64,000 bases of DNA from Sphingobacterium sp. (GCA_031277685.1 JAITLV010000280.1:1-64000), one strand, 5' to 3'. Shown: positions 8,128 through 17,286, counted from the stretch's first letter. Numbers and translations: made by a program. Notes: generated by a model from the sequence alone, not told the origin.

Positions 8128-8586
8128 TTAAATTGAAGCTGTGAGTTTTTTGGATATCAAATTGTCCAGTGAATATTTTCCGCTGCCCTGAATGAACAGT
8201 GCAAGGCATAGGCCAAGCATCAGCAAATGATATTCGAATCCCTCGCCTTCTTTATCGCCAAACCAGTTCATAAAAAAGCCATGTTCCAGATGTCCTGCCA
8301 ATAAAATTATCCCTATAAAAAGACCTCCCATTGCAATTGCCCAAAGGCGGGAGGCTAAGCCTATAATTATAAATATAGGTGCAAAAAACTCTATTAATAT
8401 AACTAATAGCCCCACAAGCCATGGGTGTCCCATCTGTTGCAAACCCTCCAAAGTTTGGGTAAACCCAAAGCCCCCAAACCAGCCCAGCATACCCCGCGCT
8501 CCATGTGCAAACATAACGATGCCTATTGTCAGACGGATGATCAGACCTGTATAATCATTGTGTGTACTAAAAAATTTCTGTTTCAT
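8128..8586 (-). CDS. DoxX family membrane protein
   Basis: A 152-residue four-helix integral membrane protein of the DoxX/DoxD family. The N-terminal IIRLTIGIVMFAHGARGMLGW, the central FFAPIFIIIGLASRLWAIAMG, and the last helix with the lipid-facing YHLLMLGLCLALFIQGSG are characteristic. DoxX proteins are often paired with thiosulfate or quinone redox enzymes and oxidative stress functions; the exact reaction is not settled. It overlaps nothing and precedes the LysE relic by 7 bp. The gene upstream encodes a predicted outer membrane beta-barrel. Confidence 0.85.
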   Translation of the reverse strand: MKQKFFSTHNDYTGLIIRLTIGIVMFAHGARGMLGWFGGFGFTQTLEGLQQMGHPWLVGLLVILIEFFAPIFIIIGLASRLWAIAMGGLFIGIILLAGHLEHGFFMNWFGDKEGEGFEYHLLMLGLCLALFIQGSGKYSLDNLISKKLTASI

Positions 8587-8616
8587 GATTTCTTCATTAT
8601 TTGATGATACAATTGT

Positions 8617-9252
8617 TCAAAATACTTTTCTTATGAAAAGACCAAAGTTGCTGTAGTTTGTGGCAGAATGTCCGTATTGGTCAAAATTTGCGGCCAGTCC
8701 AAACTGTATACCTCCGGTACTTATCCCAGCTCTTGCATATTGATAGCTCCGGCTATGTCCGTTCCGATTCCATGTGGTCATGTATTGAAATCGGGCATAT
8801 AAGTTTACAGGCCTGTTTACGGTTCCCTGATATTCAATAAAACCCATAAGTTCGAGATTGGGGTCAGACCATATATCCATCCTTGGGTAAATCAGTATAG
8901 AGGTTGTTTTCCCTTTCTGGAAATACTGGAAAAATACAGATGGTCTTACTCGGTTGACGGGAGTGAAGATAGTACCAACTCCTGTTGTCCATCGTTTGCT
9001 CATCGCATATGAAAGATAAGACTGGCTCATAATTTCATTTCCACGGTTTTTATGATAAGGTATCAGAACAGAAGAGGTGTGAAAGAACCCGAGGGATTTT
9101 CGCGGATTGAACCTTGTAGCAAACGAATGCTGATAATAGTATCCAGCATGTCCCGCACTGATTTCAACAGGTATTTGCGCCCGGCTATGCGAGTACCATA
9201 TGCTGAAAAACAGGCAGGTCCACAAGTGCTTTATTGTCGTTGTTTCTTTCAT
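8617..9252 (-). CDS. Predicted outer-membrane beta-barrel protein
   Basis: A 211-residue exported protein: a signal peptide to about residue 25 (cut after SRAQ), then alternating amphipathic strands rich in Tyr, Phe and Gly, ending in a C-terminal aromatic strand (NFGLFIRKVF, final residue Phe), which fits recognition by the BAM complex. Strand-turn pairs such as MSKRWTTGVGTIFTPVNRVRPSVFFQYF recur. No family with known function was recognised. It ends 31 bp upstream of doxX and may share its transcript. Confidence 0.65.
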   Translation of the reverse strand: MKETTTIKHLWTCLFFSIWYSHSRAQIPVEISAGHAGYYYQHSFATRFNPRKSLGFFHTSSVLIPYHKNRGNEIMSQSYLSYAMSKRWTTGVGTIFTPVNRVRPSVFFQYFQKGKTTSILIYPRMDIWSDPNLELMGFIEYQGTVNRPVNLYARFQYMTTWNRNGHSRSYQYARAGISTGGIQFGLAANFDQYGHSATNYSNFGLFIRKVF

Positions 9253-9595
9253 CGTTCCCTTCAGATTTCATTTTTTTTCCAAGCTGTGCCGAGAAATGGT
9301 TGTAGCCAATCACTGTTTAAATATTGACACATGAGGTGCTGAGAACGTGACAACCTATTTAGGATATTTTCTTCCGTAGGTGATTTGTCCCGTCTTTTTG
9401 TAACGAAAGAAATACTGATATGCTGCTAAACGGGCATTTGTGATAACATTTATCATCCCGATAGAACAACGTAGCTAAACTTCGTCGTACGTTTTTTGTA
9501 ACACCATACGAAGATAGGAAGGAGCCTGGTCGTCAATACCGTAAGTATGACGGTAAAAAATGTAGTTTTTTCTGTTTTTGATGTAGAACCCGCGA
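9253..9595. other. Intergenic region, no gene called
   Basis: About 340 bp between the AraC regulator and the outer-membrane gene. On the minus strand an open frame runs past the AraC stop to 9475 and reads GIDDQAPSYLRMVLQKTYDE near its end, which looks protein-like but has no start of its own outside the regulator. It may be the relic of a gene tail; otherwise nothing is seen. Confidence 0.35.
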
Positions 9596-10471
9596 TTAAA
9601 TAGGGTTTTCAACCGTATTTTTGAATTCAGTGGGGAGCTGACCTTCGTAGGTTCTGAATGCACGGGAAAAATGAGAAGAGTCTGTGTAGCCAAGTTGATA
9701 GGACACCTCCTTGACAGACATATTCCAAAAACTTAACAGGTACTTTGCCTCCTGCATGATATGAAACTCAATCCATTTTTTCGCCGAAAGCCCGGTGTAT
9801 TCAACTAATATTTCGCTCAGGTATTTTGGTGATATATGCAACTGTTCCGCATAAAAAGCAACATCTTTATACTGCGAGAAATTCTTTGAAACTAATTCTC
9901 TAAATTTTACAACGGTATGTTCTTTACCGTTGAGTTCCTTTTTATTGCCTCGATAGAGGTTCCAGAAATATTTCTGTGAAATAATCAGGATTGAATATAG
10001 TATTCCCGAAACTGCTTCGGGTTTATCAGCGATTGTCCGAAGTGTGCTGAAAAGCTGTCGCATTTCCTCAAATTGCCTATCGTTGAGTTGCATTACACTC
10101 TTTTCATCGGGGCAAAAAAATTCGAGGGAATAGAAAAATGACCTGCTGAAATTATTTACAAAAATGTCATCATAAAAAAATAACGTGTCATTTAAGGGGA
10201 AGCTATTATTGAGCCATTGGCAGGTCATTCCTGGGCCGATCGTCAACAGGCTTCCCCGTGTTAAATCATAATCGGTAGTACCTATCCTAATACGAGCTCC
10301 TTCACCATAATACAAACCGATCGTATAAAAGTAGTTTTTAAAGGGGCTGGTGATTTTCAAGTGTTCAAGACACGCTTTTGATGCCAGATAATAAGGTGCT
10401 ATATTGCCATCTTTTTTTTGAGATCTTAGATATCTGAGCAAATCAAAGTTGTCTGAATGTTTTTGTTTCAT
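9596..10471 (-). CDS. AraC family transcriptional regulator
   Basis: A 291-residue regulator with an N-terminal cupin-like sensor domain (about 35-170) and a C-terminal double helix-turn-helix. The DNA-binding part is clear: LVSKNFSQYKDVAFYAEQLH, HISPKYLSEILVEYTGLSAKKW, then the second helix-turn-helix KEVSYQLGYTDSSHFSRAFR and the terminal TP/TE motif. Members with this architecture usually bind a small ligand or sense a substrate of the neighbouring operon. It is followed on its 3' side by the outer-membrane/DoxX group and preceded by the RidA and Old Yellow Enzyme genes, so either cluster may be its target. That link is inferred from position. Confidence 0.88.
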   Translation of the reverse strand: MKQKHSDNFDLLRYLRSQKKDGNIAPYYLASKACLEHLKITSPFKNYFYTIGLYYGEGARIRIGTTDYDLTRGSLLTIGPGMTCQWLNNSFPLNDTLFFYDDIFVNNFSRSFFYSLEFFCPDEKSVMQLNDRQFEEMRQLFSTLRTIADKPEAVSGILYSILIISQKYFWNLYRGNKKELNGKEHTVVKFRELVSKNFSQYKDVAFYAEQLHISPKYLSEILVEYTGLSAKKWIEFHIMQEAKYLLSFWNMSVKEVSYQLGYTDSSHFSRAFRTYEGQLPTEFKNTVENPI

Positions 10472-10650
10472 AAAGAAGATGTTTAAAAATTAATATAGTT
10501 CTGGGAATGCTTCTCTGTCCAAATTGAAAAATGATAATTATGAAATGTAAAGTTTTTTCTCATGTCTACTTAGTCTATGAGGAATACTAAAATACGTAAT
10601 TATTGATTACTTGAAAACGTATGATTATTTATATATCATTGTATATAAAT

Positions 10651-10703
10651 ATCCATTACAATAAGGAATAGATACTACTTATCCACTCCTTATTGTAATG
10701 GAT
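10651..10703. terminator. Large perfect hairpin downstream of the RidA gene
   Basis: A perfect 17-bp inverted repeat: ATCCATTACAATAAGGA at 10651-10667 and its complement at 10687-10703, with a 19-nt loop. It begins 11 bp past the RidA stop. The 3' side on the minus strand is AT-rich but has no run of Ts, so it may be a terminator, an mRNA-stabilising structure, or the target of a regulator. Confidence 0.6.
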
Positions 10704-10714
10704 TTTATTTCGTA

Positions 10715-11122
10715 TTACTTCTCCCAATCTGCAGCCGCATCAGCCACAGCAATGGCTTCAATCTCAATCAATGCATCGGGAGAAAACAGTGATGATACTT
10801 CAAAGATGGTATCTGCCGGATAAGGGTGAGTAAAGTATTTGCCTCTCAATTCGACAATCTTCTCAAAGTTCTTCATATCCCGGAGCATGATAGTCACTTT
10901 AATCACGTTCTTTAAACTTGAACCTCCCACTTTCAATACATTGTCCAGATTTTCAAAGGCCATTTCTGCCTGTGTATCAAAGTCGCCAATGCCTATTAGG
11001 TTGCCATCCTTGCCAATAGCGGTCTGTCCCGAAATGAACAATAAATCGCCTACACGATGTCCTTGTGCCAGACGGAATGGCTCGTAAGCGTCTGGCGTAA
11101 TTTTAATTTGTGAAATTTTCAT
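10715..11122 (-). CDS. RidA family protein (reactive intermediate deaminase type)
   Basis: A RidA/YjgF/YER057c homologue of 135 residues from the ATG at 11122; an upstream ATG at 11173 would add 17 residues that fit the family poorly (CTKEHIYKSNKLR), so the shorter start is preferred. Core motifs are GDLLFISGQTAIGKDGNLIG, the helix FENLDNVLKVGGSSLKNVIK and IEIEAIAVAD near the C-terminus. The archetypal Arg of the deaminase site, normally in a CxxxYxR-type context, is not clearly present, so it may belong to a RidA subfamily without imine deaminase activity. The neighbouring enoate reductase suggests shared detoxification of reactive small molecules. Confidence 0.85.
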   Translation of the reverse strand: MKISQIKITPDAYEPFRLAQGHRVGDLLFISGQTAIGKDGNLIGIGDFDTQAEMAFENLDNVLKVGGSSLKNVIKVTIMLRDMKNFEKIVELRGKYFTHPYPADTIFEVSSLFSPDALIEIEAIAVADAAADWEK

Positions 11123-11239
11123 TCTTAATTTATTTGATTTATAGATGTGTTCCTTTGTGCAAACGTTTTTCATGTATTGACCAGTACTGAAGGTACGGTG
11201 CCGATTATCAGTGGTTTGTTTATTTTCATTGTTCCCTTT

Positions 11240-12355
11240 CTAACTATTTTCAAGATGTAATTCTTTGATGATTTTCCGAGTATGGCTAAGGTTTGCCTCT
11301 GGCCATAACATTTTACGGTGAAAAGGAATCGAGGGTAGTCCCTTCATCGTTTTTATCACCCAATGGGGATCTGCTAAGGCTGCTTTTCCGATAGCGATTA
11401 GTGTGGCGTGATTGTCTTGTAAGGCAACTTCCGCTTTATCAAGATTATGGAATCCACCGTTGGCAATTACAGGAATGCCCGTTACCTGCCGGACAACCGA
11501 TGCCAATGATATTCCGTCTGCAAAAAAGCTATCCCGTTCCCATTCGCCGGTCTGCACCGCTACGTGAACAAAATCGGGTTTGCTCGTCTTTATTTCCTCT
11601 GCCAGTTCTTTGGCAGTTTTAATACCCTGTGGCCACCGGTAGGTGAGGTCATTTACTTTTCCTTCTGAAATCCGTAGACCAACAATAAAATCCTTTGGAA
11701 CGGAAGCTTTTATACTAGCAATAATTTCAGCAATTACACGGAAACAGTTCTGCATATTACCACCGTAAAGGTCGTTACGCTGGTTCAGTTCCGGTGTGAG
11801 AAACTGGTCTAATAGGTATCCATTCGCTGCATGAATTTCTACGCCGTCAAATCCTGCCTTATAAGCGTTTACAGCTCCGCAGGCAAAGCCCTGTTTCATT
11901 CTTTCAATATCCGTCAAATCCATTTCTTTAGGGATTGAAAATGGTCCCTCACCACCGTAGGAAGGCATTTTGACGCCAACAGGTTTTAAGGCAGATGGGG
12001 CTAAGGTGTCCTCACTAAATTGGGATAAAGCACCTGCGTGCATCAACTGAGCGAATATAAGAGTAGGCGACTCATGGACTGCGCGGGTTACCTTTTCCCA
12101 TGAAGCGCATTGCGCTTCGTTTACAAGTGCGGGTTGGTTGTTATAGCTCTTGCTACCGTATACGTCGGTGTAGATGCCTTCGGTAATGATAACTCCAAAT
12201 CCTCCAACTGCAAATTCTGAATAATAGTCTTTCATGTCATCCGTAGCCAAGCCGTCCGCGGTAGCACTTACACGTGACATAGGGGCAACTACCGTCCGGT
12301 TAATCAATTTTCTTTGCCAAACAACGGCGTTCTGAAAAATAAGATGATGTTTCAT
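11240..12355 (-). CDS. NADH:flavin oxidoreductase, Old Yellow Enzyme family
   Basis: A 371-residue FMN-dependent alkene reductase with the TIM-barrel architecture of the Old Yellow Enzyme family. The N-terminal VVAPMSRVSATADGLAT fits the FMN-binding first loop, HAANGYLLDQFLTPELNQR at 175-193 contains the His175/Asn178 pair that binds the substrate carbonyl, and the end (VIANGGFHNLDKAEVAL and IAIGKAALADPHWVIK) is the phosphate-binding region. It reduces activated C=C bonds of enones, nitroalkenes or nitrate esters with NAD(P)H. It is divergent from no close gene; the Crp/Fnr-type regulator gene lies 61 bp upstream on the same strand and could control it. Confidence 0.92.
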   Translation of the reverse strand: MKHHLIFQNAVVWQRKLINRTVVAPMSRVSATADGLATDDMKDYYSEFAVGGFGVIITEGIYTDVYGSKSYNNQPALVNEAQCASWEKVTRAVHESPTLIFAQLMHAGALSQFSEDTLAPSALKPVGVKMPSYGGEGPFSIPKEMDLTDIERMKQGFACGAVNAYKAGFDGVEIHAANGYLLDQFLTPELNQRNDLYGGNMQNCFRVIAEIIASIKASVPKDFIVGLRISEGKVNDLTYRWPQGIKTAKELAEEIKTSKPDFVHVAVQTGEWERDSFFADGISLASVVRQVTGIPVIANGGFHNLDKAEVALQDNHATLIAIGKAALADPHWVIKTMKGLPSIPFHRKMLWPEANLSHTRKIIKELHLENS

Positions 12356-12416
12356 TTGCTTCTAAATGTTATGAAGCAAAGTTGACGGTAAATGTTCGAT
12401 AAAAAATTGACCTAGG

Positions 12417-13001
12417 TCAAGACGGCTTATTTTTTTTCTTAATACGGCTTATAAATTCAGCTGATACCCCCAAATACGATGCAATTAAATATTGGGGTAC
12501 TTTGGACGCGATGTTATGGTAGTTTTCCAAGAAGGCAAAATACCTGCTTTCGGCATCGTATACATTGTTATAGATAATTCTCTTTTGCAATACGCCCAGA
12601 TAACTTTCCAATATTAACCGGAAGTAACGCTCCAAACGGGGAATTTCAGCCAGTAGTTGCTGAAAAGAATAATGGCTAATCTGTAAAACGGTCGTTCTTT
12701 CTATGGCTTGTATGTTGTATATGGATGGCTTCTGCTTGGAAAAGCTATCCAAATCAGAGGCCCACCAGTCATCAATAGCAAAAAACAAGATTTCCTCATT
12801 ACCATTGTCAGTGTTGATGTAAAATGCCTTCAGTGCTCCCGAAACGACATAACTATCGTAACGACAGGTATCGCCGTTACGTAAGAGATAGTCTCCTTTT
12901 TCCAATGTTTTCTCCGTCCAAAAGCCTTCGAAAGCTGAAATTTCATCCTGCGTAAGATTTATATATTTCGAGATATTTTTTAATAAAGTATTTTCGACCA
13001 T
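12417..13001 (-). CDS. Crp/Fnr family transcriptional regulator
   Basis: A 194-residue regulator with a cyclic-nucleotide-binding-like beta-barrel (about 20-115; LEKGDYLLRNGDTCRYDSYVVSGALKAFY) and a short C-terminal helix-turn-helix (VPQYLIASYLGVSAEFISRI). The C-terminus is shorter than in Crp, as is usual for the Bacteroidota subgroup that regulates neighbouring oxidoreductases. The phosphate-binding PBC residues of cAMP-binding proteins are not conserved, so the ligand is unknown. Position suggests control of the Old Yellow Enzyme gene downstream. Confidence 0.87.
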   Translation of the reverse strand: MVENTLLKNISKYINLTQDEISAFEGFWTEKTLEKGDYLLRNGDTCRYDSYVVSGALKAFYINTDNGNEEILFFAIDDWWASDLDSFSKQKPSIYNIQAIERTTVLQISHYSFQQLLAEIPRLERYFRLILESYLGVLQKRIIYNNVYDAESRYFAFLENYHNIASKVPQYLIASYLGVSAEFISRIKKKNKPS

Positions 13002-13140
13002 ATAAGCATTCCCTTTTCGTTTACAATATAGTAATTATAAAGAACTGTCTTTTTGTTTTCTTTCGACCTCTCATACTGTATTGTAAATTGTAGTCTTGAT
13101 GAGTTAAATGTAAATCTTTATGTTCCTTGCAAAAAATAAA

Positions 13141-13166
13141 TGCCTAAATGTCTCAACATTTAGGCA
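13141..13166 (-). terminator. Rho-independent terminator, minus strand
   Basis: A perfect 11-bp stem (TGCCTAAATGT at 13141-13151 and complement at 13156-13166) with a 4-nt loop. On the minus strand it is followed by TTTATTTTTTGC, a good U-tract. It ends the transcript of the two genes at 13266-14642. Confidence 0.85.
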
Positions 13167-13265
13167 AAGTTCACTTGATCTCTGCAATGGCTTTATATAA
13201 TTACTAATTGCCATTACGCTTAAATTAATGGCTACTTAGGTTAAGGTAACTTACAGCTAAACACG

Positions 13266-13712
13266 CTATGCCGTATCTAGCTGTATAGCATTCTGCTTTT
13301 GTTTGGTGTGGTCGTAGGCCTTGTTCAGGAGGTAACACGCGTAGCCTACGTCTTGTTTATTCTGAAGGTAAAAACTTATCCATCCTGAATTTTTAAATAC
13401 ATGATGGTCCTTAATTTTTCCTTCAGTCATTAGCGATTGTTTTAGTTCTTTATTTAATAAGATGTCCAATAAGCCATTGCTATGTACATGTGCAAACTCT
13501 TTTCCCATATAATTAAACTCAGTCCCACCATATTTATGTATCCCAACCGTAGTTCCAGGCATTTGTGTCACATTTTCTTCCAGATCGTCGATCCAATCCA
13601 ATAATTCAGGCTTGGTAAAAAACATCCAGCATCTCATGAGACTATCAAATATAATGGGGAATAAAGGGATATCCTTTAAGAAGCCGACTCTATTTACTAC
13701 AAAAGAAAACAT
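13266..13712 (-). CDS. Luciferase-like domain protein (DUF5519)
   Basis: A 148-residue protein matching the small 'luciferase family' DUF5519 group, named for sequence similarity with no proven light-producing role. The segment GTTVGIHKYGGTEFNYMGKEFAHVHSNGLLDI near 53-84 carries the conserved GxxE and HxHxxG-like pattern, and the end HHVFKNSGWISFYLQN the conserved helix. It lies 3 bp after the stop of the SRPBCC gene, so the two form an operon that ends at the hairpin at 13141. Confidence 0.7.
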   Translation of the reverse strand: MFSFVVNRVGFLKDIPLFPIIFDSLMRCWMFFTKPELLDWIDDLEENVTQMPGTTVGIHKYGGTEFNYMGKEFAHVHSNGLLDILLNKELKQSLMTEGKIKDHHVFKNSGWISFYLQNKQDVGYACYLLNKAYDHTKQKQNAIQLDTA

Positions 13713-13715
13713 AGG

Positions 13716-14642
13716 CTATCTTTCGCTTAATAATTTAATATGCTCCATGACCCTAAAATGAACATTTCTGGTGATACTTTCTGCCCAAAGATCATAGTAC
13801 CAGGTAGGGAACACATGAAGGTTATACCAACTGTTTCCAATAAGAGTGGTGGTACCATTTCCATTATCCTTTAATATAAATTGACCTCTTTTAATATCAA
13901 TGTGTCCCATAATTTCAGGGTCTTTGGGTTGATCAACGATATCAAAAATTAGGTTTTTATTGACATCAAATTTTACAATTTTCTCATCGAAGATATACCC
14001 ATTGCTAAAAATACATTTTCGGTTTGCACCCAGTTTATGCTCACTTACCGTTGTCGCCATAGGGCTCGGCATCCCAATTTTAAAGAGCCAATAGTTTTCC
14101 TTCTGAGATATCGGATCAAAGGCGACCACGTGTTGCCATACCTCTGCAGGACTCGCATGAATTAAGATTTCATCAGAAACCATATTTTCATGATAATGGT
14201 CGCTCAGGGAGTCAACAATAAAAATCCCCAGTAGTAGGCTCACAATGCTTATATTCAATTTTTGATTTCTCTTTTTAAACATTGCCCTTCCAATAAAGGC
14301 TCCGGAGATAATAAAGCCAAAAATAAGGGGCGAAACAATTAGGAGACAAATAAAACCCTCACCTAAGAAGAAAAAACTTATTAAAATGGCGATAAGACCA
14401 TTCAGGATAGAATATCCAGTTAGTTGTTTTCCCCTTATTGCTATGTCTTTCCAAAACCAAGCCGTGATAATACCCATTAACATTGGAATAATTACAAATT
14501 CTGAAAAGACAAGTATACCTATATCCTTAGGCGCCAATGAGGACTGGATACCAATGGTTAGGAACGCGAAAATGTTGGCTATCAAAATTCCTTGAAGTAT
14601 TTTGGAATTTAGTACTTTAAATAACGTTTTTTGCAAACTCAT
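13716..14642 (-). CDS. Membrane protein with C-terminal SRPBCC domain
   Basis: A 308-residue protein with four to five transmembrane segments in the first 150 residues (for example LFKVLNSKILQGILIANIFAFL and SFFFLGEGFICLLIVSPLIF) followed by a START-like SRPBCC domain (ILIHASPAEVWQHVVAFDPI, then the strands through GTTTLIGNSWYN). SRPBCC domains bind hydrophobic ligands in a deep pocket. Coupling of a membrane anchor to such a domain is seen in several uncharacterised Bacteroidota families. It forms an operon with the DUF5519 gene; ligand and role are unknown. Confidence 0.72.
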   Translation of the reverse strand: MSLQKTLFKVLNSKILQGILIANIFAFLTIGIQSSLAPKDIGILVFSEFVIIPMLMGIITAWFWKDIAIRGKQLTGYSILNGLIAILISFFFLGEGFICLLIVSPLIFGFIISGAFIGRAMFKKRNQKLNISIVSLLLGIFIVDSLSDHYHENMVSDEILIHASPAEVWQHVVAFDPISQKENYWLFKIGMPSPMATTVSEHKLGANRKCIFSNGYIFDEKIVKFDVNKNLIFDIVDQPKDPEIMGHIDIKRGQFILKDNGNGTTTLIGNSWYNLHVFPTWYYDLWAESITRNVHFRVMEHIKLLSER

Positions 14643-14773
14643 CGTATTTGATCGTTTATTGTGGTATACTATAGATGTAATTCCCTAATAAGAATTTCAA
14701 TGTTTTTTAACTGATTCATCTATCAGTTTCATGAGATGATCGACAGTCTTAGCTACTTCTTCTTTCTGCACGA

Positions 14774-15325
14774 CTAATGTTTTTTTTCTAGACCCGGAGG
14801 AAGAGAAATCTTGCCATTAAATTCTGGAACGAACAAATTGATGTTTTCCTGATCCATTTTATTAAGATTAATAAAAGTCCATTTTTTTGTTTCGTCCTCT
14901 TTTAAAGCTAATAAATAAGCTGAGGTGATTGCCATTTTGCCTTTTTCAGACATTGACATTACCAATACTTGAGGAATAAAGCAATACGCTATCCCATCAA
15001 TTTTTGAGACATCCATATCGACATAATTGATCATCGAATCAACTTTAATCCCGTATTTTATAAGAGAAGAATAGAGTTCCTTGGTCAGTTTTGTTGCCTG
15101 ATCTATTCCGCCCATGCTTTCAATTATGCGGGGTGATGTTTGACTTAGAATACCTTCGATATCTCCGGAAATAGATGCTTTTGTCATGATAGACAGAGCT
15201 TCCCTGAGCTGCGGATCTTTTTGGGCAAAGCTTGTATGATGAAAAATTGTTAATAGCGTAATTAACAAAAATATTCTTTTTCGCTGGATGTATTTAAACT
15301 GGTTTAACCAATTGTTGCTTTGCAT
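14774..15325 (-). CDS. Secreted hypothetical protein
   Basis: A 183-residue protein with a signal peptide (about residues 15-34, cut after TSFAQ). The mature part has helices (QLREALSIMTKASISGDIEGIL) followed by strands, with an NTF2-like feel, and lacks cysteines or obvious active-site motifs. No family was recognised. It is monocistronic and transcribed away from the RHS island that begins about 200 bp further on. Confidence 0.55.
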   Translation of the reverse strand: MQSNNWLNQFKYIQRKRIFLLITLLTIFHHTSFAQKDPQLREALSIMTKASISGDIEGILSQTSPRIIESMGGIDQATKLTKELYSSLIKYGIKVDSMINYVDMDVSKIDGIAYCFIPQVLVMSMSEKGKMAITSAYLLALKEDETKKWTFINLNKMDQENINLFVPEFNGKISLPPGLEKKH

Positions 15326-15542
15326 AATGGAACGAGGTTAATTTCTATTGAATGTACAGGTTTTTATTTACAAATCAAATTTGGAAAGTCTCTCCATATT
15401 CCAAAAATAATAGCGTGCTTAGGAGAAGCGTTGTACTGGCTTGATAGTCCTTTTTTGATTGTAATAATATGTTACGGTGTTACACTATTTAAGCGCATGT
15501 TTTGTTATCAGCCCCTGTTTGGATAGCAAAACCAAGGACTTT

Positions 15543-15726
15543 TCGGTATCTCTATACCTTGTTTTCCTCAGATAGCACTCCTATCAACCATACTTTTGCT
15601 ATACACATAAAAACAAAAGAATATGGCAAATCAATTTTTAATTAAAGAGACGATGGATGCTATCCGCAAGTGAAATCGCTGTATTGCAAGGAATCAATCC
15701 AACTTATGGAGGTGTCCAATTGCTAG
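15543..15726 (+). repeat. MANQFL module, copy A (decayed)
   Basis: First of four copies of a module seen again at 17606, 30900 and 41029. It has the inverted repeat GGTAT-n4-ATACC (15545-15558), the promoter box TACTTTTG at 15591-15598 (a match to TAnnTTTG), and the reading frame MANQFLIKETMDAIRK from the ATG at 15623. A TGA then interrupts. A few bases later another frame resumes EIAVLQGINPTYGGVQLL, equivalent to the next part of the intact copies. A short deletion with frameshift therefore destroyed this copy. Confidence 0.8.
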
Positions 15727-15842
15727 TCATTATTTTCTTGCAGATCTTTTGTGTTGACATCAGATTTTCGACACAAACTTGCCGCAAGGGTGGCCCCTAG
15801 CAGCAAGAAACAAACTTGCTTCATTTTCATTTTTGAGTATGA

Positions 15843-16910
15843 TTATTTAGTAAAATTTATCTGCTGAGAAAATTTAAATTGGTCAAATGAGGCTTTATTT
15901 ACATCGGGAGACTGTAAATTATAAAAAGCTGGCATACCAATATCCGGGTACTGGAAAGATTTGGTTTCTGGATTACGTAAAGCTAGTTCCATAAAAGTAT
16001 CTATTTTATCTGACGCACTGATTGCCTTACGTACTTTGTCCACATCCGATGCACTATAACCAATGAAACAAAAATAGGGATGAACGTTATCGATTTGTTT
16101 AACCTCTGCTGTCGTTAAACTTTTTAGCCCCGAAGTGGCTAATTTAGAAAAGAGCTCTCTAACGTTCTCTGAACAATCAATGGCCATAAATGCTTTCTTG
16201 CCAAACTCCATTCGATTGACATAAACTATATTTTTATCAATAAGCTCCTTTTCGGAAAATAATTCTTTTATTTTCTTATCGGACATAAATATTTTCAGCC
16301 CAATGGTAGGTCTATAACTATAATACAACCATCCTGTATTATTTAACTTTTTATATTGATCGAGGGGGATTTCAAATTTTAAACTGATATCAGTATTTCC
16401 GGTAAATATAAGTTTCAAATTTTCATAACTATGGAACCTATAAGAAAAAAAGCGATGTTCAAAATGAGTCACTGCACCTTTCTTTTCCAGATTGTCTTTT
16501 AGTATTTTGTCTAGATCCCCGGCCTTCGCGATCTTCTGAGTTACAATTGGATTGAAATCAGCAGTTTGTATCCGTACTTCTGGCGTAAAAGATTCAAGCT
16601 TCGACTGGTATGAAGCGAAGTTAGGCTGAGGATATGTCGGCAAGGAAAAGAAAGAATTGATAAATGGTTCGTCTGACAACTTCGCGTCATTGTAAGAAAA
16701 TTCATAACCGGCATCTTTCTCCAGTTTGAAACCAACGATCTCTGTTTTCTTTGCATTCCACAATGTATCTGTTATTCTTCTATTGCTGATTGAAGCGATA
16801 TCAGCCAAATCATAATTCTTGTAGTCTATTTTTTTTTCGACGGTATCAATTATCGGCGGTTCAATTGGACTAGGGCTTTTGCTACAACCTGCAGCTCCTA
16901 TCAACAACAA
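15843..16910 (-). CDS. Putative lipoprotein, weak cytolysin-like region, damaged start
   Basis: A 355-residue ORF with a lipobox LIGAAGC, Cys nine residues from the annotated start, followed by a Ser/Pro-rich linker typical of Bacteroidota lipoproteins. In frame upstream, KAIFVTNTLLLIGAAGC would be a normal lipoprotein signal, but it is cut off by a TAA and no ATG, GTG or upstream TTG is available; the only start is the TTG at 16910. The signal is therefore too short, and the gene may be inactive. The stretch YVNRMEFGKKAFMAIDCS and the following FSKL resemble the 'SSVAYGRxxYxK...' strand of cholesterol-dependent cytolysins, but the protein is shorter than that family and the undecapeptide is absent. 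Treat as a lipoprotein of unknown role. Confidence 0.5.
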   Translation of the reverse strand: MLLIGAAGCSKSPSPIEPPIIDTVEKKIDYKNYDLADIASISNRRITDTLWNAKKTEIVGFKLEKDAGYEFSYNDAKLSDEPFINSFFSLPTYPQPNFASYQSKLESFTPEVRIQTADFNPIVTQKIAKAGDLDKILKDNLEKKGAVTHFEHRFFSYRFHSYENLKLIFTGNTDISLKFEIPLDQYKKLNNTGWLYYSYRPTIGLKIFMSDKKIKELFSEKELIDKNIVYVNRMEFGKKAFMAIDCSENVRELFSKLATSGLKSLTTAEVKQIDNVHPYFCFIGYSASDVDKVRKAISASDKIDTFMELALRNPETKSFQYPDIGMPAFYNLQSPDVNKASFDQFKFSQQINFTK

Positions 16911-17286
16911 CGTATTTGTAACAAAAATAGCCTTTTACTTAGATAAAATCTCACTGAAACCTTCATACCTTATTCAGTTAATTTATTAAATTTCAAAAAT
17001 TAGAATCTACAATTGAGGATGTAAAAAAACAGAAGAGTATAAAATATTGTAATCGAACAAAATAAAAATCAGCTAGCATAGAAACTCCAAGTGTTCACGT
17101 AACTCAATAAAATCATACGAATATAAAATATTTTTTTCGTCAAATTTAATAAATTATAAGAACAACACATTTGTGTAGTATATAACGGCATGGTCAAAAA
17201 CACATTATGATATATAATAAATGCAATACTAAAATTAAATAATCAATCCGAAAGTTAACTTTTTAAGCAAGTACTAACGGTCAATA
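16911..17286. other. Gene-free AT-rich stretch
   Basis: About 375 bp upstream of the lipoprotein gene. No ORF, hairpin or RNA gene was seen on either strand. Confidence 0.4.

Noticed and set aside
9475..9693. 72-codon minus-strand ORF overlapping the end of the AraC regulator
   Set aside because: Its first half is a frame shadow of the AraC gene; only the part beyond the stop looks protein-like, and it has no start of its own.
15700..15831. Second small lipoprotein on the minus strand (MKMKQVCFLLLGATLAAKFV)
   Set aside because: Only 22 codons before a stop; signal-peptide-like but with no mature part.
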